A stretch of 20,278 bases of DNA, taken from positions 1 to 20,278 of the forward strand of contig JAWODU010000071.1 of assembly GCA_046483125.1 (NCBI GenBank), given 5' to 3'. The translations under genes and the position numbers were made by a program. This document shows positions 5,281-11,143 of this stretch, in pieces. The DNA comes from JAWODU01 sp046483125. Its GTDB lineage: Bacteria > Verrucomicrobiota > Kiritimatiellia > UBA8416 > JAWODU01. Position 1 is the first letter of the stretch. Each line of letters opens with the position of its first letter. The notes below the pieces were generated by a model, which saw nothing but the letters and a program-made list of their open reading frames with translations, had not been told where the DNA came from and searched no databases.

Positions 5281-5510
5281 GAAAATCCCTCACAGAGCCA
5301 AACCGCTAATCACGCGCCTGTCCCCGCCACGGCGGGGGAAAAGCTGAAAGTTGAAAGCTGAAAGCTGAAATAGGAGAAGAAAACCGCGAATCACGCGAAT
5401 CGGCGCTAATGGGGAGGGAGAGGGGAAAAGCTGAAAGTTGAAAGTTGAAAGCTGAAATGAAGAGGGGAGAAACCGCGTCCGTCCGCCGTGGCGGAAATCA
5501 CCGCGAATGG
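5281..5510 (+). repeat. Composite repeat island before the PHP-like gene
   Basis: In order: an R3 fragment (5288-5299), R1 (5300-5316), a hairpin CCCCGCCACGGCGGGG (5322-5337), R2 (5338-5372), R1 (5380-5410) and a second R2 (5427-5460). The last module is an R1 copy (5468-5507) interrupted by a TCCGCC-GT-GGCGGA palindrome at 5482-5495. All R1 copies here are plus-oriented. The 385-bp gap 5147-5531 contains no other gene. Confidence 0.75.
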
Positions 5511-5531
5511 GAGTAGCGGAGAAAAACGACG

Positions 5532-6305
5532 ATGAAATTTGTAATTGACGCGCATTTACATCTTTATCCCTGCTACGATCTGAACCTTGCCGTGCGGACG
5601 CTTGCGCGCAACCTGGAAGCCGGCGCGCCCGGCGCTGTGGCCTGTGCGTTTCTGACCGAAAGGCAGGACTGCGATTATTTTACGCGTTTTTCCGCCGAGG
5701 GACTGACTGATTCCGGTCATGGAATCGCCGTGTTGCCTGCGAACAGCGGAAGAATACTCACGGTTACCGAGAAGGGCGAAAGACGGGCGTACATTTTTCC
5801 CGGCAGGCAATACGCCACCCGGGAGCGCATAGAGATACTGGCCCTGGGGGTACGTCCGGAAATTCAGGAAACGGCTTCCGCGCGCGAGACGGTTGAGAAG
5901 ATACTTGAGGCCGACGGTATCCCTGTCCTGTCCTGGGCGCCGGGTAAATGGATGTTCGGCCGTTCGGCCGTGGTCAAAGAGCTTGTCGAACGGTTCTGCC
6001 CCGGCGACCTGCTTATAGGGGACAGCGCCCTGAGGCCGCGGGGGGTTCCCGAACCGCGACTCATTAAAGAGGCCCGCGCTGAAGGAACACCGGTAGTGGC
6101 CGGCTCGGATCCTTTGCCCATAAGCGGCGAAGAGAAAAGGATGGGCGGTTACGTTACGGTTGCCGAGGGCGGGCATGATCCGGAAAAACCTGCGGATTCG
6201 GTTCGCGATTTACTGCGGCAGCGCCCCTTGAATCTTTCGGCGGCGGGCCGTAGGTGCAGTGCTCTGGGAACCGCTCTTCGTCTTCTGAGACTGCGGCTGT
6301 CCTGA
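5532..6305 (+). CDS. PHP/amidohydrolase-like predicted metal-dependent hydrolase
   Basis: A 257-residue protein with no name I can assign with confidence. It starts MKFVIDAHLHLYPCYDL, an H-x-H pair (H9, H11) right after the first strand as in PHP and amidohydrolase barrels. Later strands include GIPVLSWAPGKW, GDLLIGDSALRPRG and GTPVVAGSDPLPISGEE, the last resembling a barrel C-terminal loop with an Asp. The arginine-rich tail (GRRCSALGTALRLLRLRLS) is ordinary. ATG at 5532 has GGAG about 10 bp upstream. It is the only plus-strand gene in the left half and is flanked by R1 on both sides; the downstream repeat starts at the stop codon. A role in polysaccharide or sugar metabolism is only suggested by its neighbours. 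Confidence 0.72.
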   Translation: MKFVIDAHLHLYPCYDLNLAVRTLARNLEAGAPGAVACAFLTERQDCDYFTRFSAEGLTDSGHGIAVLPANSGRILTVTEKGERRAYIFPGRQYATRERIEILALGVRPEIQETASARETVEKILEADGIPVLSWAPGKWMFGRSAVVKELVERFCPGDLLIGDSALRPRGVPEPRLIKEARAEGTPVVAGSDPLPISGEEKRMGGYVTVAEGGHDPEKPADSVRDLLRQRPLNLSAAGRRCSALGTALRLLRLRLS

Positions 6306-6390
6306 AACCGCGCATGGGGAGGGATTGGGAAAAGCTGAAAGCTGAAATGAAGAGGGGAGAAACCGCTAATCACGCGAATCTACGCGAATG
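6304..6390 (+). repeat. R1/R2 composite between the PHP-like and glycosyltransferase genes
   Basis: AAACCGCGCATGGGGAGG, then R2 (6330-6349), the linker GAAGAGGGGAGA and R1 (6360-6390). The R2-linker-R1 junction GCTGAAATGAAGAGGGGAGA is identical to that at 5453-5472. It lies between two convergent stop codons and contains no classical terminator. Confidence 0.75.
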
Positions 6391-6411
6391 AAGAGGGGGA
6401 AATCGCGGATA

Positions 6412-7188
6412 TCAGTCTTCTGATTTTTCCTTTGCCTTGAGGTGGAGTTCCCACAATTTCGCGTACTTGGCGAATACGCCGAAGGCGGCGGACGCCGCCA
6501 CGACCAGCCCCGCCAGACCGTCCATGAATCCCCGTTTTATCACGTAACTTCTGAGAAACCGCAGAGGCGGACGGAATATAAGGTCAACAAGCCTGAACCT
6601 GTCTCCTTCCTCGAACCGCGTCTGGGCCGTAATCGTGGAAAAATGATTCAGCGAGGCAAGCTGGTCGGTAATGTCGTCGTAGGTATAATGATATATGGGA
6701 TTCCTGAGTCTTTTGACTTTCCCGTTGACCGTCGTGCGGTCATGGGGCTCCCTTCCGGAGCACGTGGCCAGGTCCTTTCTGAAAAGCCGCATCTTTGCGT
6801 CGGGATACCAGTCGCCGTGCCTGATCCACTTGCCGAGAAATCTGACCATGCGCGGAAACTCGTAACCGGCTATTTCTTCTTTGGCGTTCTGCTCGAGTTC
6901 CCTGACTATTTCCTCGTGCAGTTGAGGTGATACCTCCTCGTCCGCGTCGATGAAAAGTATCCACGGACCGGCCGCCAGGTCCTTTATAAGGTTCTTCTGC
7001 CCTATGTAGCCAAGCCACCTGTGTTCGTAAACGCGATCGGTGTACCGGCGGGATATTTCAACCGTCCGGTCGGTGCTGAAACTGTCGACGACGACTATCT
7101 CGTCCGCCCATCTGACACTTTCAAGACAGCGGCGGATTTTATTCTCTTCATTGCCTGCCGTGATACAGGCGGAGATTTTATGGGGCAT
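6412..7188 (-). CDS. Glycosyltransferase family 2 (WaaE/KdtX-like)
   Basis: A 258-residue protein with a GT-A fold. It begins MPHKISACITAGNEENKIRR and has VDSFSTDRT for nucleotide binding. It then shows LGYIGQKNLIKDLAAGPWIL and FIDADEEVSP, the latter carrying the metal-binding DxD. Next come WYPDAKMRLFRKD and RLRNPIYHYTYDDI, typical of the WaaE-like branch that adds sugars to lipopolysaccharide core or similar acceptors. A short hydrophobic stretch (AGLVVAASAAFGVFAKY) lies near the C-terminus. I choose ATG at 7188, which has GGAGG 5 bp upstream. A longer in-frame start at 7353 would add 55 residues encoded by R5 repeat DNA and is unlikely. It converges on the PHP-like gene. Probable role: cell-surface glycan assembly. 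Donor and acceptor unknown. Confidence 0.9.
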   Translation of the reverse strand: MPHKISACITAGNEENKIRRCLESVRWADEIVVVDSFSTDRTVEISRRYTDRVYEHRWLGYIGQKNLIKDLAAGPWILFIDADEEVSPQLHEEIVRELEQNAKEEIAGYEFPRMVRFLGKWIRHGDWYPDAKMRLFRKDLATCSGREPHDRTTVNGKVKRLRNPIYHYTYDDITDQLASLNHFSTITAQTRFEEGDRFRLVDLIFRPPLRFLRSYVIKRGFMDGLAGLVVAASAAFGVFAKYAKLWELHLKAKEKSED

Positions 7189-7261
7189 GACGACCTCCGG
7201 ATTACAGGAGCCATAATGTACCCGCGCGGCCGGCAAATCGCAAGAAGGGAATGGAAGGGGT

Positions 7262-7537
7262 TCGTTTAAGAGTGGGAGATTAAGATTGGGATTAAGATTG
7301 GGGAGAAGGGACACCTGGTCCCCACACCTAGTCCATAGACTTAGTCGCAACACTTTCCGCCATGGCGGACGTTTACACTTACTCGACCCGCTTTGGGCGT
7401 AGTTGGTGAGCAGGAATCGGTTAAGTTTGGCGGTTAAGTGTAACCGTCCGCCGCGGCCGCGGCGGAAAGGGTGGCGACTAAGCGGGTCGATTAAGAGTGG
7501 GAGATAAAGATTGGGATTAAGATTGGAGGAGAAAAGA
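7262..7537 (+). repeat. R5/13-mer/R8 composite, copy A (upstream of murC-murB)
   Basis: In order: R5 (7265-7304) and three 13-bp units of the type ACACCTAGTCCAT (7311-7349). The third unit runs into the 143-bp R8 element (7340-7482), and a second R5 follows (7497-7530). The same arrangement recurs in the same orientation at 10238-10515, so the murC-murB gene lies between two direct repeats. No coding potential is seen in the 7189-7763 gap. Confidence 0.85.
7340..7482. repeat. R8: 143-bp element with inverted termini, copy A
   Basis: The left end CTTAGTCGCAACACTTTC and right end GAAAGGGTGGCGACTAAG are inverted repeats with two mismatches over 22 bp. Further in, GCGGACGTTTACACTT pairs with AAGTGTAACCGTCCGC. 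The length is identical to copy B at 10317-10459. It has no ORF and is MITE-like or a structured RNA. Confidence 0.8.
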
Positions 7538-7539
7538 TT

Positions 7540-7650
7540 CTTAGATAGGATCTACCGGATCTACAGGATTATAAGAGGCTAAGCATTCGCGTGATTCGCG
7601 GTTTCTCCCCTCTTCATTTCAGCTTTCAACTTTCAGCTTTCTGCTTTTCC
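7540..7650 (-). repeat. R4, R1 and R2 repeats upstream of murC-murB
   Basis: R4-like GGATCTACCGGATCTACAGG (7549-7568), a minus R1 ending GTGATTCGCGGTTTC (7584-7605), then R2 (7612-7650) containing CAGCTTTCAACTTTCAGC. Confidence 0.75.
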
Positions 7651-7691
7651 CTACTCCGCCGCGCTCGACACGCGGCTCATGTTTTTGCTAA

Positions 7692-7726
7692 CCTGGATTA
7701 TTCGTGATTTTCACGAATAATCCAGG
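7692..7726. repeat. Perfect palindrome CCTGGATTATTCGTGA, copy 2
   Basis: CCTGGATTATTCGTGA (7692-7707) pairs without mismatch with TCACGAATAATCCAGG (7711-7726) across TTT. It lies 37 bp upstream of the murC-murB start. Copy 1 is at 511-545. It could be a mobile palindrome or a leader hairpin; there is no T-tract to make a clear terminator. Confidence 0.8.
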
Positions 7727-7763
7727 CTATCATCCTGCCTGCTACGATGGAGGGCAATCCGCG

Positions 7764-10196
7764 ATGATCAAAAACAACACTGGCGGCCTGAATGATCTCA
7801 CCGCTTGCCTTACCCGCCCCGGCGGGAACGTCCACCTCGCGGGTATCTGCGGCGTCGGTATGGCGGGCCTTGCTTTTCTTCTGAAGTCCCGGGGCTTCAG
7901 CGTAAGCGGCTGTGACATTTCCCGCGGCGCCCTGGCCGCATGGCTTGAGGAGGGCGGCATCTCCGTGTTGAGGGGGCACTCACCGGACCACATTACACCC
8001 GAAATCGAATGGGTCGTAAGAACGCCCGCCGTAAGCTCCAATTCCCCGGAGATAAAAAGGGCGCGTGAATTGCGAATCCCCGTGTTCACTCGCGGCATGG
8101 TATTGCCGCACCTTCTCGCGGGCCGGAAATCAGTCGCCGTGGCCGGCACTCACGGCAAAACGACAACGGCTTTTTTTCTGACACAACTGCTCATCACTTC
8201 CCGGTTGGATCCGTCCTGGTGCATCGGGGGGCGGCTGAACGGTAAGCCTGCGGGTCCCGCGGGTCACGGAAACGGAGAGCATGTCGTGGTGGAAGCCGAT
8301 GAAAGCGACGGTACGCTTGCTCTTTACAAGCCTGATATCGGTGTAATAACCGCCATAGAATTTGATCACATGGAACATTTCGGCGGGAAAGAGGACTTCT
8401 ACCGCTGTTTCCGGGAATTCTGCAGAAACACCGCTGAGGCGGTTGTTTTCTGCGCGGACGATCCCGGCGCGGCGGCCGTCTGTGCCGCGGAAAGAGAAAA
8501 AACGGGTTCCCGCGGCGGCGCCGGGGGCAGGAGGTTTGTTTCTTACGGTTTTTCAGAAGGCCCGGACATACGCGGGGCGGAACTTCACTGCGGCGGGAAG
8601 AGCGTGGAATTCGCGCTGGAGCGGGGCGATGAGCCGCTGGGTAGAATTTCCCTGCCGCTGACGGGCAGGCACAACGCTCTCAACGCCCTTTCCGCCTGTG
8701 CCGCGGGACTGACTCTCGGGCTTGATTTTGAATCGATAAAGCGCGGACTCGGCTCCGCTGTTCTACCCTGCCGGAGATATGAAAAAATCATAGACAGCCG
8801 GGACCTTGTCGTGATCTCCGATTACGCTCATCATCCATCGGAAATAAAAGCCCTGGTGGAAACATCGGCGGGCCCGGACGGACGTCTTCTTGCGGTGTTT
8901 CAGCCGCATCGTTACACCAGAACATCGGCCCTGCGGGCGGATTTTCCGCGTTCGTTTACGGGTGTGGATGAACTGGTGCTCGTTCCTGTTTACGCCGCTT
9001 CCGAGGAACCGGTGCCGGGCGGTACGGTATGGGACCTTTATTCGGAATTCGGAACCCCCGCCGGGAGCGCAGGCGGGAAGAGCGCCGTGCCGAAGATAAG
9101 CGTAAGCCAATCGCTGGAGAACGCCTGGGCTTATTTGCGGCGGAATATCGGAAAAGGCGACACACTTCTCATCGTGGGGGCGGGGGACGTGGAAAAGATC
9201 GCGGAGTGGGCGAGGAAGGGTTATCAGAGGACGGATGACGGAGGACAGAGGACGGATTACGGGGAGAGGAAGGAGATTGAAGAACTTCAATTTGAATTGC
9301 AGGATTCGGAGGTGCGGTTTGACGAACCGCTGGCTGAGAAAACGGGTCTTCAGGTCGGAGGATCAGCCGATGCATGGGCGGACGTTGAAAGTCTCTCCGA
9401 TCTGAAAATAATCCTGGAATTCGCAGCCGCGGCGGAACTGGCTGTCAACGTGCTTGGAGGGGGGCGGAATATCCTGGTAAGCGACCTGGGACTTCGCGGC
9501 GTTACAATCAGGCTGTCGGACAAGCCGTTTTCCGGGATCAGGTTTGAAAATGAGGAAAAAAGCAGGAGAGCAGGAAGGCAGTCTCAGTCCATCGTCGCCG
9601 GTGCGGGTGCGCGTCTCGCACAGCTCATTTCGTGGTGCGCCGGAAAGGGCCTGAGCGGACTCGAGTTTCTTTCAGGCGTGCCGGGCAGTCTCGGGGGCGC
9701 TCTTTGCATGAACGCCGGGACGGGCGCGGGAGAATTGTGCAGGCATGTAAAGTGGATTCGCTGTTTGAACATGGACGGAACTGAATGTATTGTGAAAGGA
9801 GGATCACTCGGCTCTTCCTACAGAACATGCGCGGCGCTCGAGAAACGGATTGCGGTTGAAGCGTGTGTCGAAGTAAACAAAGGTAATGCGGGGGATGTTC
9901 AAAAAAGGGTCCGCGCGGAGATTGAAAGGCGCCGATGGATGGCGGGTCTCCGTTCGGCCGGCTCGGTGTTCATGAACCCGGACGGCAGGACGGCGGGCGA
10001 ACTGATTGATAAAGCCGGCATGAAAGGGCGAAGGGTCGGCGGCGCGGAAGTACTGAAAGAGCACGGGAATATAATCGTGACGAAGCCCGGCGCGACAGCA
10101 TCGGATGTCCGGGCGCTGATGGAAATTGTGAGAACGGAAGTAGAGAGGAAGTCGGGAATCAGACTTCAAGCGGAGATTGTTTTGATTGGGTGGTGA
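7764..10196 (+). CDS. murC-murB: Bifunctional UDP-N-acetylmuramate-L-alanine ligase / UDP-N-acetylenolpyruvoylglucosamine reductase (MurC-MurB fusion)
   Basis: An 810-residue fusion that would catalyse two consecutive cytoplasmic steps of peptidoglycan synthesis. MurC part: HLAGICGVGMAGLA near the N-terminus, the ATP loop VAGTHGKTTT (128-135), EADESDGTL, EFDHMEHFGG, YAHHPSEIKA and FQPHRYTRT. MurB part, from about residue 515: GLQVGGSADAWADV, VLGGGRNILVSD and GLEFLSGVPGSLGGALCMNAG bind FAD. AGSVFMNP holds the catalytic serine (the usual Lys before Asn is Met here) and AEIVLIG the C-terminal Glu. The domains are joined by a linker (about 487-513) encoded by an R7 repeat. ATG at 7764 has GGAGGG 9 bp upstream; the in-frame GTG at 7704 lies inside a palindrome and is rejected. 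It is flanked by two direct R5/R8 repeats and no other division/cell-wall (dcw) genes. Confidence 0.95.
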   Translation: MIKNNTGGLNDLTACLTRPGGNVHLAGICGVGMAGLAFLLKSRGFSVSGCDISRGALAAWLEEGGISVLRGHSPDHITPEIEWVVRTPAVSSNSPEIKRARELRIPVFTRGMVLPHLLAGRKSVAVAGTHGKTTTAFFLTQLLITSRLDPSWCIGGRLNGKPAGPAGHGNGEHVVVEADESDGTLALYKPDIGVITAIEFDHMEHFGGKEDFYRCFREFCRNTAEAVVFCADDPGAAAVCAAEREKTGSRGGAGGRRFVSYGFSEGPDIRGAELHCGGKSVEFALERGDEPLGRISLPLTGRHNALNALSACAAGLTLGLDFESIKRGLGSAVLPCRRYEKIIDSRDLVVISDYAHHPSEIKALVETSAGPDGRLLAVFQPHRYTRTSALRADFPRSFTGVDELVLVPVYAASEEPVPGGTVWDLYSEFGTPAGSAGGKSAVPKISVSQSLENAWAYLRRNIGKGDTLLIVGAGDVEKIAEWARKGYQRTDDGGQRTDYGERKEIEELQFELQDSEVRFDEPLAEKTGLQVGGSADAWADVESLSDLKIILEFAAAAELAVNVLGGGRNILVSDLGLRGVTIRLSDKPFSGIRFENEEKSRRAGRQSQSIVAGAGARLAQLISWCAGKGLSGLEFLSGVPGSLGGALCMNAGTGAGELCRHVKWIRCLNMDGTECIVKGGSLGSSYRTCAALEKRIAVEACVEVNKGNAGDVQKRVRAEIERRRWMAGLRSAGSVFMNPDGRTAGELIDKAGMKGRRVGGAEVLKEHGNIIVTKPGATASDVRALMEIVRTEVERKSGIRLQAEIVLIGW
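9224..9262 (+). repeat. R7 repeat in the coding region, MurC-MurB linker
   Basis: CAGAGGACGGATGACGGAGG and the following ACAGAGGACGG are the R7 text found outside genes at 10195-10236 and, inverted, at 690-728. It is translated as QRTDDGGQRTD between the two enzyme domains. Confidence 0.8.
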
Positions 10197-10236
10197 CAGA
10201 TGACGGACGACAGAGGACAGATGACAGATGACAGAG
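10195..10236 (+). repeat. R7 repeat immediately after the murC-murB stop
   Basis: Starts at the stop codon and reads GACAGATGACGGACGACAGA, then further GACAGATGACAGAG units. The 947-bp gap 10197-11143 consists of this, copy B of the R5/R8 composite, a MITE-like insertion and several foldbacks. Confidence 0.8.
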
Positions 10237-10237
10237 G

Positions 10238-10515
10238 GAGAGATTAAGATTGGGATTAAGATGGGAGGAGATAGACACTTAGTCCCTACACCTAGTCTTT
10301 ACACTTAGTCCATAGACTTAGTCGCAACACTTTCCGCCCTGGCGGACGATTACGCTTACTCGACCCGCTTTGGCCGTAGTTGTTGAGCAGCAATCGGTTA
10401 AGTTTGGCGGTTAAGTGTAAGCGTCCGCCGCGGCGGCGGCGGAAAGGGTGGCGACTAAGCGGGTCGATTAAGAGTCAGAAATTAAGACTGAGATTAAGAC
10501 TGCGATTAAGATAGG
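10238..10515 (+). repeat. R5/13-mer/R8 composite, copy B (downstream of murC-murB)
   Basis: R5 (10238-10268), four 13-bp units (10275-10326, starting ACACTTAGTCCCT), the 143-bp R8 element (10317-10459), then a degenerate R5 (10470-10515). It has the same order and orientation as copy A, with one more 13-bp unit. Two or three further 13-bp units follow from 10525 and are split by the MITE-like insertion. Confidence 0.85.
10317..10459. repeat. R8: 143-bp element with inverted termini, copy B
   Basis: Starts CTTAGTCGCAACACTTTC and ends GGGTGGCGACTAAG, as copy A does. The internal arms GCGGACG and CGTCCGC are retained. It has the same length as copy A with scattered substitutions. Confidence 0.8.
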
Positions 10516-10545
10516 AGGAACGAAACACCTGGTCCCGACACTTAG

Positions 10546-10700
10546 GGTTCGCGCAGAAATAAATTCACAGATTCGGGTGTCGAGGCGCGTGGCCGGCAAG
10601 GCGCGAAAACAAAGGAATATTCCCGATATTTCGTGTTTTCGCAACGCCGCCGGCCGCGATGCATCGGCGGCCAAAATGTGAAGTTATTTTTGCGTGGGCC
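10546..10700. mobile_element. 155-bp MITE-like foldback element with a 5-bp target duplication
   Basis: Left terminus GGTTCGCGCAGAAATAAATT (10546-10565) and right terminus (10677-10700, ending TTTTTGCGTGGGCC) are inverted repeats matching at 19 of 24 positions. The interior continues as a foldback in which CGAAAACAAAGGAATATTC pairs with GATATTTCGTGTTTTCG around position 10623. CTTAG flanks it on both sides (10541-10545 and 10701-10705). Removing the element plus one CTTAG restores ACACTTAGTCCCT, exactly the 13-bp unit at 10275-10287. No ORF is present, so a transposase would act in trans. Confidence 0.8.
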
Positions 10701-10728
10701 CTTAGTCCCTCCTGCTCTGCTCCCATTG

Positions 10729-10780
10729 CATCGCGCCCGGCGGCGCTATCATCTTCCAGTCGCCGCCAGCGATGCGGGCT
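10729..10780. repeat. GC-rich hairpin
   Basis: GCATCGC and GGCGGCG on the left pair with CGCCGCC and GCGATGC on the right, with a short internal mismatch and a loop of about 16 nt. It is immediately followed by the large foldback at 10784-10944. Confidence 0.5.
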
Positions 10781-10783
10781 GGT

Positions 10784-10944
10784 GCGTCACGCATTTCGCT
10801 TCCGCAGGATTCGCAAATCGGATCGCAAGCTTGCCGCTTCTGCAAGGCCCCGCGGGCTGAGCTGTATTCGTATACGCTCAGCCCGCGGAAACGAAGCAGA
10901 AGCGGTGAGATCGCGGTTCGATTTGCGAACGAAATGCGTGACGC
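10784..10944. repeat. 161-bp imperfect palindrome (foldback)
   Basis: Nested complementary blocks occur in mirrored order: GCGTCACGCATTTCG with CGAAATGCGTGACGC, TTCGCAAATCG with CGATTTGCGAA, CCGCTTCTGC with GCAGAAGCGG, and CCGCGGGCTGAGC with GCTCAGCCCGCGG. The loop at the centre is 13 nt (10863-10875). The pairing blocks are perfect while the spacers between them are not. It has no T-tract and no protein. It may be a mobile foldback or a structured RNA. Confidence 0.75.
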
Positions 10945-11066
10945 GGGGCTACAGGGCACACACGGAGCCCAGACAACCCGAACCCCTCCAGCACCCCGAC
11001 CTGCGTCGTGCGGCGGCAGGCACGTGCAGAGCAATAGCCGTCACTGCGCCCGCAGATGTAGAACCC

Positions 11067-11096
11067 GGCGCAACAATCTGCCTTGAACGTTGCGCC
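11067..11096. promoter_or_regulatory. Leader hairpin upstream of the phosphomannomutase gene
   Basis: GGCGCAAC pairs perfectly with GTTGCGCC across 14 nt, followed by CGTCTTTCC. It lies 48 bp before the start codon. It could be a weak terminator for upstream transcription or a leader structure. The T-run is too short to call a terminator. Confidence 0.4.
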
Positions 11097-11143
11097 CGTC
11101 TTTCCTAAGGTACCCCCATCTCACTTGAAAGGACGATGCAGTA

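Noticed and set aside
7189..7353. N-terminal extension of the glycosyltransferase starting at 7353
   Set aside because: The extra 55 residues come from R5 repeat DNA, whereas ATG at 7188 has GGAGG at good spacing and begins the conserved domain.
340..7610. CRISPR array, suggested by many short repeated units
   Set aside because: The repeats are of several kinds, unevenly spaced, in both orientations, with no regular spacers and no cas genes.
7704..7763. Upstream GTG start for MurC-MurB
   Set aside because: It lies inside the perfect palindrome. ATG at 7764 has a strong Shine-Dalgarno.
11083..11111. Possible promoter TTGAAC-17-TAAGGT before the phosphomannomutase gene
   Set aside because: The -10 matches only 3 of 6 positions and the -35 overlaps a perfect hairpin; not strong enough to annotate.
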